From positions 62,001 to 126,000 of the forward strand of contig JAOTON010001531.1 in the NCBI GenBank assembly GCA_034440635.1: a DNA stretch of 64,000 nt. The letters run 5' to 3'. Position 1 is the first letter of the stretch; each line of letters begins with the position of its first letter. This document shows, piece by piece, positions 11,482-23,110 of this stretch. Both the position numbers and the translations under genes were made by a program. A model generated the notes under the pieces. It ran no database searches. It was not told the origin of the DNA and saw only the letters and a program-made list of their open reading frames with translations. The stretch comes from Lepas anatifera (lineage: Eukaryota > Arthropoda > Thecostraca > Lepadidae).

Positions 11482-11482
<1 letters not shown>
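11405..11482. repeat. (TTA)n microsatellite, LINE 3' tail
   Basis: About 26 uninterrupted ATT/TTA units at the 3' end of the LINE, directly before its TSD. This is the position where LINEs of several clades carry a short tandem tail. Confidence 0.97.
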
Positions 11483-11485
<3 letters not shown>

Positions 11486-12367
11486 CGATTGATAAGCCCT
11501 GTACGTAGGTACATTTACAGCCAATGATGCACATTCTGTTTTCAGGCTGGGACAGACGGTGCGGTCAATTTGGAAGTAAAGAATTGCGTTTCTGTCTGTT
11601 TGACCATTGTGTTTTGAATGGCATGACCCAATCACAGTCAAGAACGTGATCCGTCACCACATACGACTTGGCTGGGCACCCGTTACCAACCATAACGGGC
11701 GCAAAGTTTCCAATTTCCAGCCAGGTCCTGAGGCGTTTTCTCCAAGCCAAGCAAGACGCAGAATGCCGGATGAGCCGTCTATGAATACTATTGACGAAGC
11801 TGAGTAGTTTTGGAAGATGGCGCGCATCAAAACATTGCAGCACAGAGCCCATAGGGTAGAACTGACTAAGCTGTGGGAGACGTGGAGGTGCTTGCAGAAA
11901 AGCAAGAGCGACGCCAGCTCTGACCAATGCGAGGTGCTGCGGAAGGCTCTTAACGAGCTGTGCGACGTCGCGACACCTTATTCGCAGAAGGGATACTGGA
12001 CGACAGGCTGCTGATGCTCGCTCCAAGCAGGAGGGTATAAGCTTCTACCGAAATAAACGCGAAGACCTTGTCAGTACCATCAGAGTTCTGGATAAGCTAT
12101 ACAAAAGGAGAAACAAAAGGACGAAAGAGAAGATATGGAGCTTAGAACCGAAAAGAGCTAGAGGAGTAAGCAAAGCAGACGACGCCGGGACGATGCGAAG
12201 TCTTGGATGACCAGTCGAAAGCAATTCACTCACAAGAGGAAATGGAGGCGGATGGGAACGAGATAGACGAAGAGCAGGACATGGCGTGGACACTTATGTG
12301 CGATGCAACCGAGGAAAATGGGCGTCATTCTTATTCTGCACCAAAATATCATGTATCAGCCAAGACG

Positions 12368-12544
12368 GGGGATGGGTGGCTTAGTGGATAGCGCGTCTAT
12401 CTACTAAGGCATGGGTCCCAGATTCGAGTTCCGACGGAGCTTCTGAATAGGTCGATCTTACCCCTCCCCAACAGGGTGAGAGATGGTGACGCCGTATAAC
12501 CTTGGCACCTGGAGCGTCGTTAAACCTAACAATTAGTATTACCA
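12368..12544 (+). repeat. tRNA-derived SINE in the foldback left arm
   Basis: 177 bp flanked by a 12-bp duplication with one mismatch (TCAGCCAAGACG at 12356, TCAACCAAGACG at 12545). The right arm is empty at this place. The A box is GTGGCTTAGTGGATAGCG (about 12376) and the B box GATTCGAGTTCC (about 12421). The 3' domain contains GTATAACCTTGGCACCTGG and CGTTAAACC. The same 3' domain appears at 19320-19400 and, diverged, in the other SINEs here. Confidence 0.85.
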
Positions 12545-12947
12545 TCAACCAAGACGCTGTACTACACAAAGGTTCTTATGTTTGCTGACCGGCTGAGCCT
12601 GAAGGAGGAGTTGTGAGCCCTGCTGCGTCGCATGGTGCGGTTTCTTGCGTTGGTGCAGACACCATGCGACGCAGCACGGCTCACAGCTTCTTCTTCAGGC
12701 CCAGTCGGTCAACAAACATGAAGAGCTTGGTGTAATACAGCGTCTTGGCTGATACATGATATTTTGTTGCAAAATGAGGTTGAAATCATTTTTCCTCGGT
12801 TGCTTCGTACCCGGGGGCCCACGTCATGTCCTGTTCTTCGTCCATCTCGTCCTTATCCACCTCTATTTCCTCTTGTGAGCGAACTGCTTTCGGCTGGTCA
12901 CTCATGAGCCTTCTGCGTTGCTTTCTCGTCTCGCCTTTTCTCGGTTC

Positions 12948-13478
12948 TCAGCTCCATATCTTCTCTTTCGTCCTTTTGTTTCTCCTTTTGTATAGCTTAT
13001 CCAGGCCTCTGATGGTACTGACAAGGTCTTCGCGTTTATTTTGATAGAAGCTTATATCCTCCTGCTTGGAGCGAGCATCAGCAGCCTGTCGTCCAGTATC
13101 CCTTCTGCGAATAATGTGCCGCGATGTCGCAAAGCTCGTTAAGAGGTTTCCGAAACACCTCGGGTCGATCAGAGCTGGCATCGCTCTTGCTTTTCTACAA
13201 GTACCTCCATGTCTTCCACAGCTTAGCCAGTTTTGGGCTCTGTGCTGCAATGTTTTGAAGCGCGCCATATTCCAAAACTGCTCAACTTCGTCAATAGTAT
13301 TCAAAGACGCCTCATCCGGCATTTTGCGTCTTGTGTGGCGTGAAGAAAAGGCCTCAGGTCCTGGGTGGAAATTGGAAACTTTACACCAGTTATGGTTGGT
13401 AACGGGTGCCCAAGCAAGTCGGATGTGGTGGTGGACCACGTTCTTGACTGTGATTGGGCCATGCCATACAAAACACAA
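12948..13478 (-). CDS. Unknown ORF in the foldback right arm
   Basis: 176 codons open on the minus strand. The mirror copy in the left arm (about 11600-12130, plus strand) is interrupted by stops. The C-terminal third is basic and helical (KREDLVSTIRGLDKLYKRR). There is no transposase signature or known domain that I can identify. It may be part of the element's former coding region, or a chance frame. Confidence 0.25.
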   Translation of the reverse strand: MCFVWHGPITVKNVVHHHIRLAWAPVTNHNWCKVSNFHPGPEAFSSRHTRRKMPDEASLNTIDEVEQFWNMARFKTLQHRAQNWLSCGRHGGTCRKARAMPALIDPRCFGNLLTSFATSRHIIRRRDTGRQAADARSKQEDISFYQNKREDLVSTIRGLDKLYKRRNKRTKEKIWS

Positions 13479-14189
13479 AGGAAAAACAGACAGAAACGCA
13501 ATTATTTACTTCTTAATTGGCCGCAGCGTCTGTCCCGGCCTGAAAACAGAATGTGCATCATTGGCTGTAACTGTACCTACGTGCAGGGCTTAATCAACTC
13601 ATATCTGAATTAATCAATTAATTAGCTAATTTAATAGTCAACTAGTTACTTAATTGTGAAGTGCGTTCGAAAATATGGGTGCAATACCAGTAGCATTTCG
13701 CTAAACAGCAGTCAATCGCAGCGTTTTCCCTGCCTCCGGTAGAGCGCCCTGCAGCTGGAATTGAACCCACGCTAGGTCAGTGGCGCTCAGAGACGGGCCA
13801 TAACTATATGATTGGACGCCTACAAAAAGTCAACCAAAAGTGATATTAATATAAAACTGGTATCAAACGAAATCTAATGAGCTATTCTATTCAATAAACA
13901 TGCATTTATATTGATACTATCCATAGCAGTCTGGTTATATGCAGTTTTGTCCCAATTTTTGTCAAAAATGGCAAAAATTCCCATTTTGAAATCAAATTCG
14001 TGACCCTTAAACGTTGTTTCAACCTGATTTATTGTGCATATATAAACTCAGAATGCTTGAAACCATGGGAAAAACCACGGCTTTCTAAGATTTTTCGAAA
14101 AGACCGAAATCTGGACACCCCTAGTGTTCAAACACCCCTCCCCCTACCAGGGCAAAGGTGGCTCGGAGGCCCACCGGGGCGCGGGCTAA

Positions 14190-17100
14190 TAAATGGAAAT
14201 GTTTTCGGCTTAGTGGCACTAAGTCGAATCTCACTAATTCCAATATTTCAGCTATCTGATGAAGCCCCAACCTGTGTCAATTTCCGTCCATGACAATTGC
14301 GATGATCTGGCTATGAACGATCCTGAATTTTCTCCCTCATTGCTTTGATCCACAGGCGTGCTTTGGTAGGAAAGATTTAATGCATTTGATCTTCAGGCAT
14401 GCCTTGTCGCGGTCATAGCCGCCTGTCCCATTCACACATCACGTGATTTTCCCTCTGCATAACGTAGCGCACCCAATGGGTGCCAAGGGGTGCTCTGGTG
14501 CCTTCGTTATGGACCGGACCTCAAAATGGATATCCGCTCTAGATTTTCCTTCACAAGGGCTTTCGAATCGTGTATCGAAACTCGATCTAACTCCTCTAGA
14601 AGTTGAGTTACTCCCGGCTTTTGTCAACCTTGTTTTGGGAACCAGCATTGCCTTACATCGGCTTAGAAATGACGTCATAACTCGGTGACCTGACTTTACC
14701 TTGGATTGAAATTTCTGGACCTTGGATTAAAGTTGTAAACTGTGATACAAATCGGTTTTTCTGTGGGTTTATGACTCTCGCTCGGGGTCGTTATAGCCTC
14801 AAATCTGGCTTTTGTGGTGTTTATTTGGCTATTTTAGCGGAAATAAAATTTTGCCCCTCTTTGGCCCTTTTTCTAACTCGGTTGAACCTCTTCTGCCAAA
14901 AAACCTGGCAGCCCTGAGCAGCATCTATAACCTCTAGACATGAAATGACACACAAATTGAGAAGCATTTTTTTAACACTAACGCGTCTAAGCTTTATTAA
15001 ACCCCCTCAAAATGGGGTATTGATCCCCTGAATACACTACAATGGCCAGCACAAGAAATGCCCCCAATGCCTTTTCCTAAAAAATGCCCTGGGAAGATCA
15101 GCAGACTGGCCAACGATACAATCATCCGTGTCTTGATGGCTTCAAGATATGGAATAGTCCAACTATAAGCACAGAGGATCGGGCCACGTCGACATTCTGA
15201 CGCATAGCCACCCGTGCTGATGCGTGACCTCTTTTGTATTTAGTGCGTCCACCCTCTTAAATGAGCAGCAATATCCAGTGTTAGTGTCAAATGCGTGGTG
15301 ACTCGAGGATCCGATCGAATGCATGGAGGCAGAAAATGAGGAGAGAGAAGGGAGGGGACTAGAAAGAGAGAACGAGTATAGAAACGCACAAGGCAGGTGC
15401 AGAACCCAAGATGCTCATTATAGGACGGCGTGGCTGCTATGTTCACCTCACGTTCAAGAGCTATCACCGACAACGAGAGATAGATCCATTTCGGAAGATA
15501 AAAAGTTGGCAAATCACCATCTGTTCTCCGCGAATAGGCACAAACCCTATATTACAGCACGCGAGCCCTGAGCTGTTTCTAGTCTAGAACGCTAGATATC
15601 ACTGGCGACAGACGCCAAACCCTTTGAAGTAAAAACAAAATTAAAACGTTGATAGGTCCTACTCAATAATCGTTTTAACACATCCGATTGTAAAAGCACC
15701 ATGCAAACAAAAAAATCACAATCCCAGAAGTCTGCAAGGCCTGCGGTAGCTGTTCGAAAATCACCTTTTGAGAGAAACATAGCTAAAATTGCTCAACTAA
15801 GTGGGCTTTATACCACCACTCAGAATCAATTTGGAGCGATGAAAATTTGCAGATAATCTTCAAATTATACAGGGACAAATAAATATGCCCTTTCCCCCGG
15901 ATCCGTTTCCATCGACCCGGCCCAATGTTCATGTTCCTTGGTTCATGTTGCGGCAGAGCCTCTGAACAATTTGATCTGATCCCCAAAATCTCTCTCAACA
16001 CACACTGGGGCAACTGGGCTTCAAAATAGGCCAAAACCTCGTAACTAAAAAAATACTTTGATTAAGAATACTTTTTTTGTGCTCAAATCCAATCCAATTT
16101 TTGTGGGAATCCAATGCAAATGCTGTAGCTGAGTGCTGTTTGGTTCGGTTGGCACTGTGGGCCGGGTTGGTGTGGGGCATTCTCGACGTGTGGTGGTGGG
16201 TGAACAAACTCCGAGCGAATTGTGTCTATCTGCTATATCTGTTACTGGAATGTCTGATAGTGTCAAGTGAATGCGAATGTCATCTTTTATAGCTCTGTAG
16301 TATGTCGAGTGAATGTAATGAATGTAATGTAGTGTGTAACAATAAACGTGCACGGTACCAAATGAAAGCTGTTGCTCTGAACCTCATTACCCAGCCACAA
16401 AACATTGGGTATCTACACCAGGTCATATCAGATAGACTATTTTTCAAGGTTTATAAATATCGGAATTCGATTTTGCTCTTTCCAGTTTTGCAGACACTCA
16501 ATGAGACAGAATCAGATAATGCGGGTCCAGTCACGGTTAAAATGTAAGAAAAAAGTATGTTTAACCGATCACAATTAGGTTCTGTGGTTGCCCCCTGTTT
16601 AAATTAAGTACCACAGGATAAATAATGGCACAAATTCACTCTGTCATTATTTGACATCTTTAAATCCAGTACCGAACCATATCGAAACTGCTCGGGTCAT
16701 GTGCGGTAGCTGCATTTATTAACACAATAATGTTAAGCGCGATTTCAGGGAATGATTACCGTCACTCTTCTCATAAAATGAGCACAAACATGCGGAAAGA
16801 GACAAAACATTAAACTCACAGGGAATGTTCATTAAATCATGCGACCTCTTTTGCATCTTTGTGTAACTCTCCTATTTAACATCCCGCGTCCCTTTATCCA
16901 GCCTTCTATCCATTAACCCCGAGAATTATCGTTGAAGTCTAGGTAAGTTCTTAAAGCAGCTTATAAAGAGGGTTACTGCCAGCCTCGAAACCTCCGTTGT
17001 CATGGGCCTTCTGGATTTTTATATCATCGGAGATCATGTTAGCACGAGGTCATTGGTGATAAGCAGGTACTGGTACTGATCAGTGATTGACAACTATGGA

Positions 17101-17480
17101 TGTCTTTCTGGTATTATATTTCCTGAATGCAAGGTGATCTCTATTCCTTGCCTCCTGGGCCTCCTCCATGTATGCTCCTATGGAAACTTTCAGGCTCTCA
17201 GTCATAAGCGTGCCACCGGCAAAGAAGTGGGGGGGGGGCAGTCAAACTTCAAACTGACGCTGACAAAAACTTTCCACGTTAGGACCAAATGCTGTTCGAA
17301 TTTGGGCTCCTCGCTGCCTTCTGCAGCGGCTGATTATAAGAATGTCCGGTTTTCCTATTTTGACTGAGATCAGGAAATTTTTGGCCAAAAAGTGGGGGGG
17401 CCAGGCCCCATGGCCCCCCCGGTGGCGACGACCCTGCTCTCAGTAACATCTTCCCCGTGCATTTGCACCGTATGTATGGT
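14190..17480. other. Gene-free stretch
   Basis: No supportable gene. 14440-14720 has a few TGACCT-type half-sites and a GACGTCATAACTCGGTGACC segment, also seen diverged near 55940, so it is probably an old repeat. 17225-17436 is G-run rich and ends in GGTGGCGACGACCCTG, which looks like a hAT-style terminus (complement CAGGGTCGTCGCC) without a partner. The rest shows nothing recognisable. Confidence 0.4.
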
Positions 17481-17580
17481 TGCCGGCATGCTGTACCATG
17501 GGTACACGTTTACAAACAGCCTCGCTGTCTCTACAACATAGGCTGGATACTTCTCAATTTCGATTGTTGATGATGATGAT

Positions 17581-17853
17581 CAGGGGCGTAGCCAATGGGG
17601 GGGGGCAGGGACAGCCGCCCCCTGAGGGTCTGAAGGGTCCCCCTGAGGACACGATTTTGATGATGATGATCAGGGGCGTAGCCAATAGGGGGCAGGGACA
17701 GCCGCCCCCTGAGGGTCTGAAGTGTCCCCCTGAGGACACGATTCTGTAACAAGCATGGCCCTTTTTACCCATCAGGGCCCTTTTGGCGCTGTCGCAGGGG
17801 CCCTTTTCGGGGCGCCGCCCCCCCCCCCGAGTGAAATCCTGCTTACGCCCCTG
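17581..17853. mobile_element. hAT-type MITE with CAGGGGCGTA ends
   Basis: Inverted ends CAGGGGCGTA and TACGCCCCTG, flanked by the 8-bp duplication ATGATGAT. The left 90 bp, including the TGATGATGAT flank, is tandemly duplicated (second start at 17671). The body shares GGGCCCTTTTTACCCATCAGGGCCCTTTTGGCG-type segments with the copy at 52100. Non-coding. Confidence 0.8.
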
Positions 17854-18520
17854 ATGATGATAGTGCGGCTAATATTACCGAAAACCTTTGTAGCAGATCC
17901 AGACTTACCCCAGCAACCTCGCTGAACTGTCGGACGTTCCCGAAAGAACGGCGGGTTGTGTTTCCTTCATTAGCTGTGCCGTTGCCCCCCCCCCTTCCCG
18001 CCTTTGGCTGATCGACGACCAGACTCATGGTAGCACGAAAATATTTTTTGCACGAAAAATGTTTTTGCACAGATTGAATCTCTGCCCAGCGTCTTGCAAG
18101 TCCGCCTTCCCCTGTCACGACTCGATCACGGCGCCCTGTCAGCCGTCCTTACTCCAATTGCCGCGCAACATGAGCCGACGGCCGCCGTAGCCGCCGGCCT
18201 CACCGCGCTACTTGGACTACATTGCCGCGCAAAAAGTGGCATATCTCCCCTGGGACAACTGATGCCGAGCTTATTTTTTCACGGCTGGTTAGAGGACACA
18301 ACATTGCATCACTACATATAAATCTATAAGTGAAACTCCCTGGGCGTTTTTTGCAGGTCTAACGAAGTTTGATTTGAGAATACGTTGAGCTTTACATGTC
18401 AATGTTCCGTACTTGCATTGTAATTCGTACTTTTAAATTGGTGTTTGTTCAGCTTTTCATTGATATAAATAGATAACGGTTTTGTGACTGCGACAATGAA
18501 TGATAATGCATCAGAAAGTG
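17854..18520. other. Gene-free stretch
   Basis: I see no gene, RNA or clear repeat here. There is a C-homopolymer near 17985. Confidence 0.3.
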
Positions 18521-19110
18521 TAGGGTAGAGTGGGGTAAGACGCATACGTTAAGGGAGAATTCGTCTGTACCGATCCTGCCAGGGCGGAATTACTTTATTT
18601 TTCTTCGATAAGTTCTTTCATGGTTTGTCTACACTCAGATAGAAATTTGTTATTCTGACACGATGGAAAGTGTGCGAAATTCATTTTTTCGTGAGACAAT
18701 GTAAAAAGGCGTTTTACCCCGATAGCGGGGTAAAACGCCCAAGCCCCTGATTAAAAGGCCGTCATAAAACTCCCAGAGTATATTGTACTTTTTGCTCCAC
18801 GTGAGCAAAAAGGAACATCATTATACTTACGTTTTAAGACAATTTAGTGACAAAGTTGATAGGGTGAGCACACTCACATCGCATAGAGTACAATCGCCAC
18901 TTTAAGACAGATTGTTTTTTATGTCCGGAGATGCAAAAAGCAACAAATGTTTGCTGAAAAATAACGGAGTTTGCTGGGCGCGTCCAATCACGCCCATGAC
19001 CGGATCGAAGGCCGCTACAAAAATATTAGATGGAGGTTCAGTTCTTACATCAGCCTGGACATAGAAGTAGGCGTCTTACCCAGGTGGGCGCGTTACCCCA
19101 CTTTACCCTA
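18521..19110. mobile_element. MITE with TAGGGTA ends and internal hairpin
   Basis: Left end TAGGGTAGAGTGGGGTAA and, inverted, right end TAGGGTAAAGTGGGGTAA. There is no convincing TSD. At 18711-18742 lies a perfect 14-bp stem (GGCGTTTTACCCCG) with loop ATAG. Its GGGGTAA motif echoes the ends. Non-coding. Confidence 0.65.
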
Positions 19111-19319
19111 CCTCATCTCGAGTCAACTTGACGACGAGCTGCAGCGTGTTTAACGCGCTGTATTCCAGCATCTGTACAAGCGGCTAAAGAAGAAAAAATG
19201 GATACAATTATGCTTTTCTAAGGTTTTGGACATTTCTCTGTCAGAGCCAAACGATTAAGTCCGATTTTGAAGATGTCAAAATTGGAGGTTTTGGCCGGTT
19301 TTGGAGGCCATTTGCCCCA

Positions 19320-19400
19320 GTGTGCAACAGGGTGTGAGTTGGTGACACCGTATAACCTTGGCAGTTGGTATGCCGTTAAACCCCAGCAATTATTAGATAG
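19320..19400 (+). repeat. SINE 3' domain fragment
   Basis: Matches the tail of the 12368 SINE (GACACCGTATAACCTTGGCA, then GCCGTTAAACC). No tRNA-like head remains upstream. Confidence 0.65.
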
Positions 19401-19428
19401 CCGACTATTGTAGAATGTCAGTGTACAC

Positions 19429-22400
19429 CTAGCCTGCGCCTCGGTGGGCCTCCGAGCCACCTTCGCCCTGGTATGTTGAGGGGGGTGTTTGAACACCACT
19501 CCCTCGAACTCGTTCCCTATGCGGGATAGTGAAAAAACGCGAACTCCGGTGGATAGCTCATAAAAATTCATGAAGAAACTATATCAGTCACTTTTTGGCT
19601 CAGGTTAATATTGAGGTCATAACAGGTCAAAGAAGATGGCATTTTCAGAAAAGTTTTTGGGCTCAAGCATCTGATAGATTTGAGTTAGAATCATTTAGGA
19701 AGCATTCGCTTCCTCTTGTCACGGCAAATTGAATTATGTATAATATGACTATACTAGGCCAAAACACAAAAATGACCTGACCTCAGGTCTGGTCAATGTC
19801 ACTTTTAACCTAGCATAGTGAATATGCATATCAATCAACTTGTAGTAGTAATCCAAACACAATGGCATCAAAATAAAGGCTGTAACATCATTTCATGCAA
19901 AGTTATTGACCTAAATCTGAAATCTGCCTAAGTAGCCCCAGATGACCTCTCGGAGGTCACAGGTCAAAAATTGCAAGATGAACCTAGAAAGGGGCCCAGG
20001 ACACTATGATTTGGAGAATATGAATGTATTCTCAGCTGTATCTACACAAATACAACCCAATTTCTATTTTTCCCATGTATTTCCAATGGAAAAGTCATGA
20101 TCCGTACCTGACCTTAGCTCATTGATATGACAAATCCCGGAATAGTTTTGTAGCCAGAGGTGCAGAAAGTATGCTGGCTGTCACAAACTCAATGCGACGT
20201 ATGCCTCCTCTGTACACATAGCTGGAAATAATAACTGTATACTTGAAGACTATTTCAATATGCTGAATGTCATCTACCTGTATCTTACTTTTTGCAGCAG
20301 ACAAGGTTCAAGCACCAAGCCATTACACCATGAAAGTAGTAAACTGTGTTTTATTTTTAGATCATGTTTTTGTTTTTGGAATGAAAATTTCCCATTATGG
20401 ATCATTGTTTCCAGTATTGGGATCATAACTATTATTGGCAACTCTGACTGCGTTTCCCCAATGACATGCATTTCCCTTTTTAACAAGTTTCCATTTTTGG
20501 AAGGATTATTTCCAATTATGGTACATTTCCTCATAATTAAATGTGGCAATTATCATGAAAATAATTATTAATGGGAACTAATCTATAAATGGGAGCATAC
20601 ATCTCACACAATTGGGAACCCTGATCACAGCTTCCCCCCACCACCACTGAACTTCTATCTCACATATCAACAAAAGGGACAAAAATGTCAATGTCAACAT
20701 AGGATTTGGATCTACCTAAAATGTGTTGGCAAAGTGGACCTTAGGTAGCATTTTTATAGACAGATCAAATGCTTAAAATTTGCCTCCCACCCCCAATTAT
20801 CACCTGCCTGGTCATTCCCTCTTGCAGTAAAAACTCTGAGGCAACTACCCTGCATAGATGTAAAATTACGTCTATTGGCCTAATAGGTACGAAGTATTGG
20901 AAGTCTCATACCAAAGAAAGATCCCGTGTAGTCAAAATCATGCTTTAACTCTTGCAGTACAGGTCCTGTGTGTTGCTTACTACCACTGGTAGTAAGTAAC
21001 ACACCCCCAACCAGCGTTTTTCGAGTCTCTTTCTTTCAAGATTTTCTGAGATGAGAAGAGGGTCTACTAGGCCCCTCCACTGCACGTTAGTGCGGGCCCC
21101 TCTTCAGTCTGTGTTTTAACACTTTGTGGAGGACTGCATTGGCACATTTGCTATCTGTACAGTATTGACATGACAATTTGATCATGAAATCTCACCTGAA
21201 TTACTGTTTTGCCAGTCTGTTGCTGGCGCCAACTCTCCCAACTTCCTCCAGCTCCAAATCTACCTAACCAATCTTGATCTAGGGCACAAATAAGGTAAGG
21301 CACAAGCAAGCTAAGGAATGAAAACCAAGTTTGATATGTGAAGTGCATCGTCTCAAGAAGTCTACATTCATCTTAGATTAGCCATGGACAGCACTATATA
21401 TTCAGCTAGTTTTAGCCTGCACTTATTTCAGTATACCTAATAAATATGCCCTCAAAGCAGTGGCTTCCCACCTATTTACATTTTGTGGCGGCTCTACATC
21501 TGGCTCTACATCACATAAACACTTCGACTTGCCCTCAACGAAGTAGCTTCCCACTTGTTCAAATTTTTTGGCAGGCTCTACATCACACAAACATTGCGAA
21601 CTTGTGTTGTCGCTGTTGCGTAGTTTAGGTAAATTGCTGCCTAACTATGTTTATTTCTTTCACTCATTTAGTACTTTTCCAAGTAGCTTTTAGGCGTACT
21701 TGATACTAAATTCAAAGAAATAGGGACCACTAAATCGAAGATACTCAAACTTTAAATATTATTTAACCTGACAAAATGGACAGAAAAGTACTTGATAACG
21801 TATCTGCGTTATCTTTAATGCCTTAAATATGCCCACAATCATGTATTTTCGAAAAATTGACTGTCACATTTCGGGCATCTAGGCGGCAACTTTCTGGCAA
21901 CTACTAACAATCGGCGCCCTTGGGCTGCATGTTAAAATCTGGCAACTGTGACAGCGGTTTCCGGGTTTTCTGCAGCGGGGGTCTCTTGTTTTAGTAGAAA
22001 CTGAACACAGTACCAATATTGTATCACTGATGGTCGCTGTGCAATTGAAGAACAGAGTTGCTAAATTAAAATATTCGCTACACGCTTTATTTGTATTTCG
22101 AAATGTGTGGTTTGATTTTGAACCATACTGTCGATCGTATTTTGTCACTTATGCCTCAACTATCATAATGTGTCCAAACTCCGTGCAGTTGGAGTTTCAC
22201 CTCTGTTTGTAGCACTCGGTGGGCCCATTTTGTGGTATAAGTTTCAATCCAATAGATTCACAAATATCTTACTTATGCTGCCTTAAACATTTTTGGAGGT
22301 GAGGTCACTTGACCTGCACTGGTGACCTGACCTAAGATGACCCAACCTTAAAATTTTGAAGAAAGTTGCGGAATTGATGAAGGATAAGTTGTGCCAAGTA

Positions 22401-22486
22401 TGGTGGCGCTTCACGCCGCCGTTTTTTTCGTGCCACTGGAAAAACTTGAGGTGGGTGTTCAAACACCCCAACCGGGGTGAGGGTTA
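19429..22486 (-). mobile_element. TTAA-family AGGTCA-rich element, split by a hAT
   Basis: Opposite-orientation relative of 8318-14189. Its two pieces (19429-20146 and 22214-22486) together give about 1.0 kb. The ends read GCCTGCGCCTCGGTGGGCC and, inverted, the AACCGGGGTGAGGGTTA side; the TTAA targets have decayed. Half-sites occur near 19625, 19770-19795 (TGACCTGACCTCAGGTCTGG), 19950-19970 and 22290-22345. Confidence 0.7.
20155..22205. mobile_element. Non-autonomous hAT element
   Basis: Ends CAGAGGTG and CACCTCTG with a perfect 8-bp duplication TTTGTAGC (20147-20154 and 22206-22213), interrupting the TTAA-family element. 2,051 bp with no transposase. A near-perfect hairpin (TGTGTGTTGCTTACTACC and complement) lies at 20968-21004. 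21010-21120 resembles the right end of the TTAA element at 7022-7936 (both contain GGCCC, CCTCCA and GCACGTTAGTG/GCGCGTTAGTG), so a fragment of that family may be nested here. Confidence 0.8.
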
Positions 22487-23110
22487 TCCTTAGATACTAG
22501 ACAATGTAGTGTGTCAGTATTTTACCTGAGATGTTGACAGTACTGAGGCATTTACACACACGCAACATATGCTGGAAGAAAATGACTATTTTCAACGTAG
22601 TTATTGTGTTGAATGACATTCAGCCACATAATCTTCAAGTACAATTGTATGATAGACCGTGATAAATAATATTAATTTAAAATTGGTATCATTGGACTCT
22701 TTGCGCCTAAAACATATATTTAGATATCAGAACCAAGCAAAAATTTGCATTATGTCCATAGAAAATAGCAAACATAGATTTCGATTGGTTGTCATTTTTA
22801 AATCCAATATGAAAGCCAATATTTAAAATACTAAAGGGTAATTGGTACCATTTGCTTCCTTTCTCCCCAAAACATACTTTGAGATACTAAAGGCAAGTCA
22901 ATCGCCTCATTATCTCAATAGATATAGGCGAACATATATTTCAAGTGGTGGCCATTTTGAAATAAAATATATCGGACATAAAGAAATAATTTCCAGTGGC
23001 CCAATATCTGAAATTTTCCCCAACATAAAAAAGGAAATTTGGGCCAAATTTGGTGTTTGCATCACAAAATGAACAATTATCTTGAAAATTCGAACTAAGC
23101 CACCCAACTA
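22487..23110. other. Gene-free stretch with a diverged duplicated segment
   Basis: About 22690-22800 and 22840-22980 look like two imperfect direct copies (both contain TTGGTA, then AAAACATA, then AAACATAGATTTCGATTGG / GAACATATATTTCAAGTGG). No coding potential. Confidence 0.4.

Larger units (their letters stand above)
9294..14123. mobile_element. Giant palindromic (foldback) hAT-type element
   Basis: Ends TAGAAGTGTCCAGATTTCGG (left) and TAGGGGTGTCCAGATTTCGG (right, inverted), flanked by a perfect 8-bp duplication GTGTTCAA (9286-9293 and 14124-14131), as in hAT elements. Apart from two later insertions in the left arm (LINE 9820-11481, SINE 12368-12544), the two halves are inverted copies of about 1.47 kb each around a 22-base loop (12638-12659). 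Each arm includes a tRNA-like B box (GGGTTCAATTCC near 9650 and 13770). The arms hold a shared unknown reading frame, open in the right arm and broken in the left. RNA read across it would form a very long hairpin. Confidence 0.85.
8318..14189 (+). mobile_element. TTAA-flanked AGGTCA-rich element, split by a palindromic hAT
   Basis: Starts TTAACCCTCGCCCCGGTGGG at 8318. The inverted end TTAGCCCGCGCCCCGGTGGG closes at 14189. Without the insertion at 9294-14123 it is about 1.0 kb. The first half has the family segment with a G+C-rich hairpin, a GGCGGCACGAAAAAACGGCG stretch, and then AGGTCA/TGACCT half-sites near 8465-8510, 8625 and 8950-8985. An opposite-orientation relative lies at 19429-22486. 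No coding sequence. Confidence 0.75.

Noticed and set aside
11293..11534. Poly-Asn and poly-Ile frames
   Set aside because: Translations of the (TTA)n microsatellite.
20155..22205. Host exons among short frames in this stretch
   Set aside because: The stretch is bounded by hAT ends and a perfect TSD, and no frame shows a domain.
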